A DNA stretch of 64,000 nt from contig NC_066580.1 of assembly GCF_024323335.1 (NCBI RefSeq), forward strand, positions 259,391,332 to 259,455,331, read 5' to 3'. Positions within the stretch are counted from its first letter, which is position 1; each line of letters begins with the position of its first letter. The position numbers were made by a program, and so were the translations under genes. A model generated the notes under the pieces. It saw only the letters and a list, made by a program, of their open reading frames with translations. It was not told where the DNA came from and ran no database searches. Shown in pieces: positions 23,281 to 33,230 of the stretch. This DNA comes from Lathyrus oleraceus (taxonomy: Eukaryota > Streptophyta > Magnoliopsida > Fabales > Fabaceae).

Positions 23281-25487
23281 AAGATGGAAAAGTCCGGATG
23301 TGTGTGGACTATAGAGACTTGAATAAAGCTGGTCCGAAAGATGATTTTCCTCTACCACACATTGATATGTTGGTAGACAATACAACTAAATTCAATGTCT
23401 TCTCATTTATGGACAGATTTTCCGGTTATAATCAGATTAAAATGGCACCCGAGGATATGGAGAAGACAACATTCATCACACCTTGGGGAACATTCTGTTA
23501 TCGAGTGATGCCCTTTGGTTTGAAGAACGCAGGAGCCACGTATCAACGCGCTATGACTACCTTGTTTCACGATATGATGCACAAGGAGATTGAGGTGTAT
23601 GTTGATGATATGATTTCAAAGTCGAAAATGGAAGTTGAACATGTAGAGCACTTGTTGAAGCTTTTCCAGCGTTTGAGGAAGTACAAACTCCGCCTGAATC
23701 CGAACAAGTGTACAATTGGAGTCCGTTCCGGCAAGTTATTGGGCTTTATTGTCAGTGAAAGGGGTATGGTGTTCGATGGTGCTGTTAATCAGTACGAAAA
23801 TGGTATTGGGGCAGTAATTATTTCTCCTCAGGGCACACATTTTGCTTTCACAGCAAGGCTAACTTTCAAATGCACGAATAATATGGCGGAGTATGAGGTT
23901 TGTATTATGGGATTGGAAGAGTGTATTAATCTTAGGATCAAACATCTTGATGTTTATGGTGATTCGACCCTTGTTGTTAATCAGATTAAGGGTGAATGGG
24001 AGACGAATCAGCCTGGCCTCATTCCATATAGAGATTATGCGAGGAGGATTTCAACTTTCTTTACTGAGGTTGACTTCCATCATATTCCTCGAGATGAGAA
24101 TCGGATGGCAGATGCTCTTGCTACGCTTGCTTCAATGATTGTGGTGAAGTATTGGAATGAAGTTCCCAATATTACTGTGATGCGCTTGGATATACCAGCT
24201 CATGTGTTTGCAGTTGAGGAAGTGAAAGATGATAAGCCATGGAATTATGATATCAAGTGCTTTCTCAAATGTCAGACTTACCCGCCTGGGGAATCTATTA
24301 AAGATAAGAAGACTTTGAGGAGATTATCTTGCAGTTTCTAGCTTAATGGTGATGTGCTTTACAAGAGGAATTTCGACATGGTTCTGCTCATATGCGTGGA
24401 TAGACACGAAGCATACCTGTTGATGACTGAAGTCCATGAGGGTTCATTTGGTACTCATTCCAATGGACATGCCATGGCAAAAAAGATGTTGAGAGAAGGC
24501 TACTATTGGCTGACAATGGAGTCTGACTGCTACAAGTATGTGAAGAAATGCCACAAGTGTCATATTTATGCGGATAAGATTCATATTCCCCCGAAACTTA
24601 TGAATGTTATCTCCTCACCATGTCCTTTCTCCATGTGGGGAATTGACATGGTTGGCATGATTGAACCAAAGGCGTCAAACAGTCACCGTTTTATTCTCGT
24701 ATTTATTGAGTACTTCACCAAGTGGGTTGAAGCGGCATCATATGCAAACGTGACCAGGCAAGTGGTTGTGAAGTTTATCAAGAATCAACTCATATGCCAA
24801 TATGGTGTGCCAGACAAGATCATTACTGATAATGGATCTAACTTGAATAACAAGATGATGAAAGAGCTGTGTAACGAGTTCAAGATTGCACATCATAATT
24901 CTTCTCCCTATAGACCCAAGATGAATGGGGCCGTTGAAGTTGCTAACAATAACATCAAGAAGATTATCCAGAAGATGGTTGTTACTTACAAATATTGGCA
25001 TGAAATGTTGTCATTTTCTTTGCATGGTTATCGTACATCTGTCCGCACTTCAACAGGGGCAGCCCCTTTCTCTCTTGTATATGGCATGGAGGTTGTGCTC
25101 CCCGTGGAGGTTGAGATCCCATCAGTGAGAGTCTTGATGGAGTCCAAGTTGACTGAGGCTGAATGGGTTCAGAGTCGTTATGACCAGTTAAACTTGATTG
25201 GAGAGAAGAGATTGACTGCCATGTGCCATGGTCAGTTGTATCAGCAAAGGATGAAGAAATCCTTTGATAAGAAAGCCAAGCCTCGTGTGTTTTGAGAAGG
25301 TGACCTCGTGCTCAAGAAAGTCTTGTCTTTCGCGCCCGATTCCATGGGCAAGTGGACTCCAAACTATGAAGGTCCATACGTTGTTAAGAGAGCCTTTTCA
25401 GGCGGTGCTTTGTTGCTTACAACTATGGATGGGGAGGATTTCACTCGTCCTGTGAATTCAGATGCAGTCAAGAAATACTTCTCCTAA
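22784..25487 (+). pseudogene. pol: Pol of element B (RT, archaeal-type RNase H, integrase), with internal deletion
   Basis: One frame runs from the second acceptor to KKYFS at 25487, broken only by TAG at 24339 and TGA at 25293 (CGA to TGA). RT fingers/palm are well kept (VCVDYRDLNKA near 23300; YVDD at 23598-23609). At about 23765 the text jumps in frame from GFIVSERG to MVFDGAVN: relative to A about 750 bp are missing, covering RT thumb, connection and the whole gypsy RNase H. The archaeal-type RNase H (FDG, E, YGDS, HHIPRDENRMAD) and integrase (HHCC; WGIDMVG, ITDNGS, NGAVE) remain. With no gypsy RNase H or thumb, it cannot be a normal polymerase. Confidence 0.9.
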
Positions 25488-25508
25488 AAATAAAAACAGA
25501 ATAGATCG

Positions 25509-25610
25509 CTAAGTTGAAAACCCGAAAGGGCGGCTTAGGCAAAAACGAGCGTCTCGGTGGATTGAAACCCCGAAAGGGCGGTCAAGGCAAAAGTTAGAGA
25601 CATGAAAAAA

Positions 25611-25676
<66 letters not shown>

Positions 25677-25715
25677 GCTAGATTGAGTACCTCACCTTGG
25701 GCAATCTAGGCAAAA
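25509..25715 (+). other. Three-hairpin module after the pol stop (element B)
   Basis: Module 1: CTAAG 25509 / CTTAG 25534 with an inner CCCGAAAGGG at 25521-25530, a 3-bp stem closed by a GAAA tetraloop. Module 2: TTGA 25562 / TCAA 25582 with CCCGAAAGGG at 25568. Module 3: TAGATTG 25679 / CAATCTA 25702. Each is followed by GGCAAAA. A TA repeat has expanded between modules 2 and 3. Confidence 0.65.
25611..25674. repeat. (TA)n microsatellite
   Basis: About 30 TA dinucleotides in an uninterrupted run between hairpin modules 2 and 3 of element B. Absent from A, C and D at this place, so it arose in this copy or its close relatives. Confidence 0.95.
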
Positions 25716-26929
25716 ATAAGGGATTTGGCAAGTAACTGCATCCTGACAAGACTTTGTTCTACAGCTTTCTTCTATCAAAGATTCTCGCTCAGTCATCGTC
25801 AACTGAAGCTTCAAATACATTGGATTCAGAGTTGGTGGAGAAATGGTCATTATGTTCAATGTAGCCATTTTTCCAATATATATCACCAAGTTGTTTAGAG
25901 CAGTCGGTGAAGGGCTTGAGTCCCTTTTCATCCCCAGCTTGGCACGAGTTGACGAGGGATTCATTTCCGATTCCCTCAGCCAAGGTATCTCCTTTGAGAA
26001 TGTTGGCGGTTTATCCCCAGTATGGTCGCCTACAGTTCATCCCCTGCAGGTTTGCCTGATCCGAGTTTGTATCCCCTCCGAGTCTGAAGATCTCTTCCAG
26101 TATTGAGGGATTTGGAGGAAGATGTGTTGTATTCTTCCCCAGCGGAGCAATGGTTCTTTCTCCCCTTAGCAGAGATGTCTCTCCAGTGGTTAGTAGGGAG
26201 TGTTTTGATTTATGAGTATTTGTTTGGCGGTTGTTCCCCACAGAGTTTCACATTATTCCTTGATAAGTTCCCCAGTAGAGTTTCTCCTACGACGGATCTT
26301 ATTGGTATTCAGTCACTTGTCCTCGAGAATTGTTGGAAAATCCCTGGCAGTCGGAAGCTGTGACCTTTGCCTATCCCCAGCGGTGATCTATGTCTCCTAG
26401 CATTAGATCATCCCCGTCAGAGCTGATTTCTCCAGCAGGCTTCGCCTTCCTTGTTGAGATGTAATTCCGGATGTTTGTTCGTGGCTCTTGAGCCTGTTTG
26501 TGTTAGATATGTCTGTCTGTCAGCATTAATCATACATAAATCATGCATTTACATGCATAATCATAGCATTCAGATATTCATGATGCATTCTTTGCCATAT
26601 ATCTTTGCTTGTTATCTTCTGCTATCGGTGAAATGTTCTTCCCCAAGCAGATGTTTGTGTCTGATTTCTCCACATAGAGTCAGCCCCATAGGCAGAAAGT
26701 GTCTATTTTTCCTTGTTTATTCCCCCACCGAGTTATGTCCTCGTGGATGATAATTGTTTCAGTTTCCTCCCAGTTGTGTATCGGGATGGAATTACTCCCC
26801 TGAGTTATATCCTCATCGGGTTGAGTTTTGTTTGATTGTGTCTTTCTAGTTTGTTCCTAGATTGTTTCCTTTATTGTTATCCCCTGCAGTTCCCTGTGGT
26901 TTAGTTGTTCAATTTCTCAGTAACTAGTA

Positions 26930-27775
26930 ATTGTTCAGTCTTTTCCCCAGCGAACTTTGTGGCCTTCTACCCAGTAACTAATAGTTGTAAGTCCTATTTC
27001 TGTGGTTTTCTACCCAGTAACCAGTAGATGTAATCCCCTCTTTGTTGGTTATCTTTACCCAATAACCGGTATTGATATTCCTTCATTTTTTAGTTTACCA
27101 CCCAGTAACCGGTGATATATCTCTTGGATAATTGCTCTTGTCAATGTATCCACAGCGAGTCATCTTTCATTTACCCTTGTTTGGTAATGATTGTTTCTCC
27201 TTTTGATTGGTCATCATTTTATACCCAGTACTCGGTATCCCGATGTCCTTTCTTTTAGGTCGATTTATCCTTTATTAACCCAGTAACCGGTTGTGGATAA
27301 TCTTCCATGCGAGTATGTTATCTACGTTATGACGGTAATAGATAATATATCTCATGCGCTCTTTAGTCGAAGTCTTTTTCTTCCCCAGTTGAGTAAGATT
27401 CGCATTTCCTTGCGTAATCAAATACCCATCCTGTAAGTCGAGTTTGTTTTTTCAGCCCTCCTTTCGGATGATGAGTGTCTTGGATATGTTCCTAATTCAC
27501 GCCTGGTTGGTCACCTATTATATGCCCAGTAGCCGGTATCCCTGGTGTTCCTTCCTTGTGCTCCCTATTATGACTTTTGGTCCCCTGTGGAGTTAGATTT
27601 TCCTGAGTTGAGATGTGCCTTTTGGGTCCTCCTCAGATGTTTCGGATGATTGATATCTTTCACCCTTATACTAGTCTTAGATATTCTTTCTCCCTGAGCA
27701 TGTTGATTCTCTCACCCAGTAACTGGTGTTTTGATAACATGTCTCTCTTTGAGTTTATTACCCAGTAAGCGGTGA
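26930..27775 (+). repeat. Dispersed CCCAGTAACCGGT repeats in B 3' UTR
   Basis: At least nine copies of a core close to CCCAGTAACCGGT, e.g. exact at 27101-27113 and 27279-27291 and variant near 26969, 27012, 27220, 27520, 27714 and 27758, with spacings of roughly 40-240 bases. The reverse complement recurs in the 3' UTRs of C and D, so the motif is ancestral to the family. Confidence 0.75.
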
Positions 27776-28238
27776 TATCTCGTTGTTTCTTTCTCGGCTG
27801 AGTCCTATGTGGACATCCCCGCCTGAGTCTGGTTTTTTTATCCGATGTATCCATTATGGATAGTTGCGCTGTATTGGCATATTTCCCAATACTTGCATCT
27901 TTGCGTCAGCTCGAGTCTTTCCATCGATTTATTTTCATGGAATCCCTTCGTGTCTCCCAGCAAGTTTTCCAGTCGTGACCTGCTCACGCATTTTTACCCT
28001 ATTTTCCCAAGAGTCTCTGTCTCCCTAGTAAGTAAGTTACTCCTATGGATTTTTCAGTTTCTCCTGAGTTCTTTTCCTTCATGGAAATTATTCACCATGA
28101 AGATTTTATTTTGCATGCATACATTTGCATCATGAGGTCTCTTAGGGACCAAAATTTGTCTCTTTGTTATTATTTAAGCCCATTCTACCTCATCGAGACG
28201 AAGATTTTAACCTTCATATCTCCGGCTAGAATGACCTT

Positions 28239-28248
28239 AAATAGGGGC
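28239..28248 (+). other. Polypurine tract of B
   Basis: AAATAGGGGC just before the 3' LTR start (TGTAAGACC at 28252). Same core in C (32326-32335, minus strand), AAGTAGGGGC in D. Confidence 0.8.
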
Positions 28249-28251
28249 ATT

Positions 28252-30280
28252 TGTAAGACCCTAATTTTGACCCTAAGATCCCTCATGGTATCATATCATT
28301 TGCTCAATGCATTGCCTCAAGGATCATAGCATGTTTGGCTCCTTAACCCTAAAGTTGGGACTTGTGTGTGTGGTTTGAGACCACCAAGCATGCTTTTATT
28401 GTATATTATTTATTTTCTTATTTTGATTACTAACCAAAAGCACAAAAATATGTCACTAACTCTTTTTGTTTTGAAGCTCAAGTGATCATGTGCTCCCATG
28501 CTCCTAGGAGGCTCCTAGGCTTAATGAAGTGGCTAAATGGAGATGAGAAAAGGCATGACAATGGTCCACAAAGCTCTTAATCATCATATATGTCTCCCAA
28601 GTATCTAAATTTTCCAATTTGATCAAGATAACCCAAAGAGCTTGAGGATTGTTTCCCAAGGAAACCCTAATTCAGTTGTGCTTTGACTGTGCCTAGCTCA
28701 TGAATCAACCTCAACCGATGATCAAATTTAATTAAGGGAAGTTTTTTCATTCATTAATTTATGCATATATGAGCCTATGTGAGGTTCCTCAGTCATTCAT
28801 TCATCAAGATTTGAAGTTTGGCCTTGAGAAGTTGACCAGTCAAGTCATCTGACTAAACTGAGAATCATTGAGATACAATGTTTGATGTGTTTGTCAAATG
28901 AAGATGACCTCAAGAGCAAAACTGTTCTTAAGAACCATATCAACAACTTTCATGTTCATCCAAAATCTATTTGAAACATGGAAGGTCATCATTAATTTCA
29001 AAATGTTATAGGTCATTTTGACTGAAACCCTAATTTTGGGTCAACTTCCCAAGGACCTAACTTCCTTAATTTTTATGATTTTGAGGTGAGACCAAATGCC
29101 TTGGAAAGCTTAAGATGTATACTTAAAATGTTATACTGGAAAAAGTTTCATAATCCTAAAAGAAACACATGTGATAATACAAAACATTATAGGTCACTTT
29201 GGACCTAAGTCATTGAATTTGAAAAATCCCCAACTTCAAGTGCCCATAACTTTCTCATGAAAAATCTAAATGATTCCAAATTTAAGTCTAAATTGATCAT
29301 CTTGAAAATATCTACAACGTTGTTGTTGGAGGTGTTTCCATTTGAGGCTTGCATAATTGAATTAGAAGGGCTTGAAGATGCTTGCTTTTGGTAAAAAAAT
29401 TCAAAGGGAACCTAAACATGTTTTGTACCCAAAACTTCACAGCCAGTTTGCATAAATTTCCAAACTCCAAATGAAATTTTCCCCAACATGACTTTTCTTC
29501 CTTATTTCAATAGGTTTCCAACCATTACTCACATTAATTTTTTGGACTTTCCATGAGTGCGTTTCGAAGAACTTCATGTTTATGTTCATTTTTTCATTTC
29601 ACATCAAAACTTCATGTGCAAGATTATGCAGCCCCTTGTGCACGTCCAACTCAATTACATATGAGTTCAGCATGAATTTGCATTCATTCTTGGGCTTCAC
29701 ATGCGCCTGTACAGGCCCATGCATGGAGGATCCAAATTTCATGCACACGAGCCAAGCATTGCCTTGCATCCATTCCCGCTATAAATAGAAGTGCAATCTC
29801 ATTCAAATGGTAACCACAAGGAGATCTGAAGTGCTGCTGAATTCAAAACTAAACCCTTACCAAAGGAATTTTCAGTTTTCTATTTCATTTTCAAGCTTGA
29901 ATTTCAACATCATCAGCGGATCAAGAGCTTGGAAAATTCGTGCTGTTTGAAGCTCCATTTCAGAGGTATATCACCAGACTTTTTGATTAAGATCTTGAAA
30001 TATGATGTGAATTCCTTTAGTTTGTGCTATTTTCTGAAGTCCTCATGCAAGAGGCAGGCCAGTGGTGGTCTTAATTTTGCAAATCGTGCCATTTCAGTTC
30101 ATGTACCATGATCTTCAAGCTCATGTTTCTCTCTAAATAGGAACTTTGAGGATGATCCATGGTTACAGGGGTGATGCACACCACCTCAACTTCATTTTGA
30201 TACCTTGCTTTTTCATTTTCATTGAGGTTTGATTTCCTGCGCGTGGTGGCCGGATCTGGTTAGATCGCCGGAGAAGATGG
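28252..30280 (+). mobile_element. 3' LTR of element B, truncated after about 2.03 kb
   Basis: TGTAAGACCCTAATTTTG start, colinear with the 5' LTR to about 13108 and carrying its own TATA box at 29779. A short deletion relative to the 5' LTR lies near 29915. The match ends at about 30280 in a filler-like repeat of GGTTAGATC (30257 and 30279), and minus-strand LTR sequence follows. Confidence 0.9.
29779..29788 (+). promoter_or_regulatory. TATA box, 3' LTR of B
   Basis: CTATAAATAG, identical to the 5' LTR copy. Transcription from it would run rightwards through the junction at 30281 into the inverted LTR of element C. Confidence 0.6.
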
Positions 30281-32322
30281 TTAGATCACCTCAGCTTCAA
30301 AAGGAAAGGACCAGATTAAAACGTGTCATGGAGATCTGAGGGTGAGGGACAAGCCAACACACCACCAGAGCTCTAACTCCGATTATCTTCTCTGGCAAAA
30401 TTCGTCGGACTGGTCAGATCAAAAGTTACAAGAAATCCATGGATCATATACCAATTTAAAGAGAAAAATGCAAGGATCACGAATCTGACCTCCAATTGCT
30501 CCATCTCTCACTGTATAATTAGAAAAGTGAAGATGAAATTTGAGGTGTCAAACCTGTGTTGTTTCGATTCAAGCTCAAAGCAACTCAGGAACATTGCATA
30601 CATTGATAGAGCTTCATCCATCACAAATTGAGTCAAGATCTTGAGAAATGAGGGACAATCGGAGAGATGAAAATTGAGAAAAATCACCTTCGGGGAGTAG
30701 ATTTGGAGCTTGATTCTTGATGCAATTCCACTTGATTTCTCTTCCTCTTGCTTGTAGAAGTCCAATGGAATGAAAATGTCAATGAATCCTAGGAGTTCTT
30801 GCTCACAAACAGAAATTGAACAAGAGCTCGATTTCAAGAGAAATATTCAAGGTATTCTCTGTTATGAGTTTATGGGATTGATTAGCGCGTGTTCAGGCCC
30901 AAATGATGATTGAAATCCACTCCAATTCGTGCAAGAAATCCACTGAAGTCATCCCATGAGGCCATGTAAAGTTATACATTAATTAGAGTCCAAAACTTGC
31001 CAAATTAAGCCATGAAAAGAACCCATGCGCAAGTCCTCCAATTCTCATCCAAATGAAATGATCTTGGGTTCTTTGGAAAGCTACCATCATTAGGAACAAA
31101 TTTTATGTTAGGACTTTTTCAATTTGAAGCTTGGAACATGGAGAAAATAGGCCTTGAAGTTGGAAGAATCAAACATACTTAGAAATTTTCTAAGTTAAAA
31201 GTCAAATGAACCCTTTTTCCACCTTGAATAACTTTTGATATGAGATTCAAATGACTTTGGTTCCTTATACAAAGGTGTATCCATTTCAATTATATTAAAT
31301 TTTATCACAAATTTGACATCATTTCGAGTTTGGATGATGGATTTATAGATTTTAGAAGTTGAGGAATTTTGCTTGTTCAATGATGAGGACCAAAATGGAC
31401 CTATAATATTTCCTTTTGGCACATGATCTTGCAAGTAGAATTTGATTTTTCTCAAAGAAGAAAAATTGAATAAGTCATCTTGAAATTAATCATGAAAATT
31501 GGATAATATTCATATCATAAAAATTGAGGAAGCTATGGTTCTTAGAAGTTGACCTTCTATCTAGGGCACAAACAAAATGACCTATAATATTTCACCAAAA
31601 AAATGACTTTACAAGAAAAAATTTCTCTTAATGATAACATTAAAGATGTTTGTAATGTTACAAAGAGTAACTTTGATCTTGGAATCATTTTCATATGCCA
31701 AAAATTGTAGTAGATAGGGTCTAGGGAACCCTAGATTTGACTAGTTGCCTTTTCTGGTCCACCTCCTTGAACCAACTTGCAAACTTAAAGTTCCTTTGGC
31801 CTTAGGGGATCATGAAGGATCATATATGCTTCGGATGATTTAAAATGAAGTATAACTTGATATCTTTGACCCATTATTGAAGAAACTTGTTGAGAAAGGC
31901 ACACAAGATACCCAGATGAATTGGGGTTTCCTTGACAAACAAGCTTCAAACTCTTGATGAATTCTTGATCAAAATGACAAATAAAGAACATCCTCATATA
32001 TGATGTTTAGAATCAATGTGAACCTTTTCTTGCTTGATCTCTTGCATTGAGGGTCTCAAACCCTAGTTGTGAGCTTGGTGAGGCACAAATGGACACACAC
32101 ATTACCTACAAAAGAAACAAAGCTACACTAGACATATTTTTGGATTTTGGTTAGTAAAAAAAGAAAAAGAAAGTATAATACAATCAAATATGCTTGGTGA
32201 TATCTCTCAATGCAAACCCAACGAATTATAGGTGAGGCGAAAACCAAGGTGTGATCCGAATGCCAATGCAAAAGCTATGAGATGGCATGAGAGATCTTAG
32301 GGGTCAAAATTGGGGTCTTGCA
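30281..32322 (-). mobile_element. 3' LTR of element C, start half
   Basis: Minus-strand start TGCAAGACCCCAATTTTG at 32322. Runs to about 30281, with segments matching D's 3' LTR (40000-42094) and E's LTR (57780-57900 on the opposite strand). No clear TATA box at the expected place; the sequence around 30880 is altered. May be continued by the minus-strand LTR end at 9747-11022, with element B inserted between. Confidence 0.8.
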
Positions 32323-32325
32323 GTT

Positions 32326-32335
32326 GCCCCTATTT
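32326..32335 (-). other. Polypurine tract of C
   Basis: Minus strand AAATAGGGGC followed by AAC and the LTR start. Confidence 0.75.
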
Positions 32336-33025
32336 AAGGCCATTCTATCCGGAGATGTGAAGGTTAAAATCTTCGTATCAACGCAGTAGAATGGACTTAA
32401 ATATTAACAACAAGAGACAAATTTTGGTCCCTAAGAGACCTCATGATGTATATGATATGAAAGTAAATATAATCTCTATGAGAGATATATGCCACAAAGA
32501 AAAAGAGTACGGAAGAGATTGAAAGTCCACAGGAGCACAAAGCACTCACTAAGGGGACATAGACTCTAGGGATAATAAGATATGCGTAGGCCAGGCTACG
32601 ACTTAAAAACTTCTGGAGACACAAGGGGATTTCCATGAAAATAAATCGATGGAAAGACTCGAATTGGAGAAAAAAATATGCATGTAGCGGGATACCACCA
32701 ACACAATAGGAAATTATCCACTAGGGACAAACAGTTCGATTCCACAAGGAAATACAAATCCAGACTCAACTGGGGAAGTCAAACTTCAACACAGGAGCAA
32801 AAGAGATATATTATCTACTACATGTTACTCGGACGCTTAAAAAGGATGATAATACACTCAAGCAGAGGGACATCCGTTACTAGCAATTGGGTAAAGATAT
32901 CAAGGATGACTCGCTGAGGAAAAGGAGGAAGAATCACCAACTACCAGTTACTGGGTAGTATAAAAAAGGTGATCAACCATAAGAAAGAGTTATACTACCA
33001 GTTATTGGGCAATATACTCAAAAAT

Positions 33026-33230
33026 AGGATTTACATTTACCTGTTACTGGGTAGAAGACCAAAGATAGGATTTACATCTACCTATGACTGGATAGAAGAC
33101 CAAAAGTAGGATTTACATCTACCGGTTACTGAGTAGAAGACCAAAAATATTATTTACATCTACTTGTTATTGGGTAGAAGACCAAAAATAGGATTTACAT
33201 CTACATGTTACTAGGTAGAAGACCAAAGGA
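33026..33230 (-). repeat. 41-bp tandem repeat in C 3' UTR, 5 units
   Basis: On the plus strand AGGATTTACATCTACC (or a close variant) recurs every 41 bases at 33026, 33067, 33108, 33149 and 33190, each followed by a GGTTACTGGGTAGAAGACC-like part. Further, less regular units flank it (32940-33020, 33360-33450). The core is the reverse complement of the CCCAGTAACCGGT motif of element B. Confidence 0.85.

Larger units (their letters stand above)
25488..28238 (+). other. 3' UTR of element B
   Basis: 2.75 kb without coding sense. It begins with the three-hairpin module, holds a TA microsatellite, then a pyrimidine-rich stretch (26000-28200) studded with CCCCAG-type and CCCAGTAACCGGT motifs, and ends in the polypurine tract. 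The plus strand here is strongly CT-rich, unlike the purine-rich coding part. Confidence 0.75.
11023..30280 (+). mobile_element. Element B: near-complete Ogre-type retrotransposon
   Basis: Order: 5' LTR, PBS, 5' UTR, ORF1, gag, protease, intron, RT/RNase H/integrase, 3' UTR, polypurine tract, 3' LTR truncated at 30280. Total 19.3 kb as preserved; with a full 3' LTR it would be about 22 kb, in line with the giant Ogre class. ORF1, gag and pol have stops or frameshifts, and pol also has a large internal deletion. In the first 285 bases of the two LTRs I count about a dozen mismatches by eye, so the insertion is not recent. No target-site duplication can be tested because the right end is lost. 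Confidence 0.9.

Noticed and set aside
26103..28329. Several 60-100 codon open frames
   Set aside because: Pyrimidine-rich 3' UTR of B gives chance open frames; none is conserved in C or D.
30508..30837. 109-codon open frame on the minus strand
   Set aside because: LTR sequence of element C in the leader region; no domain and not kept in D or E.
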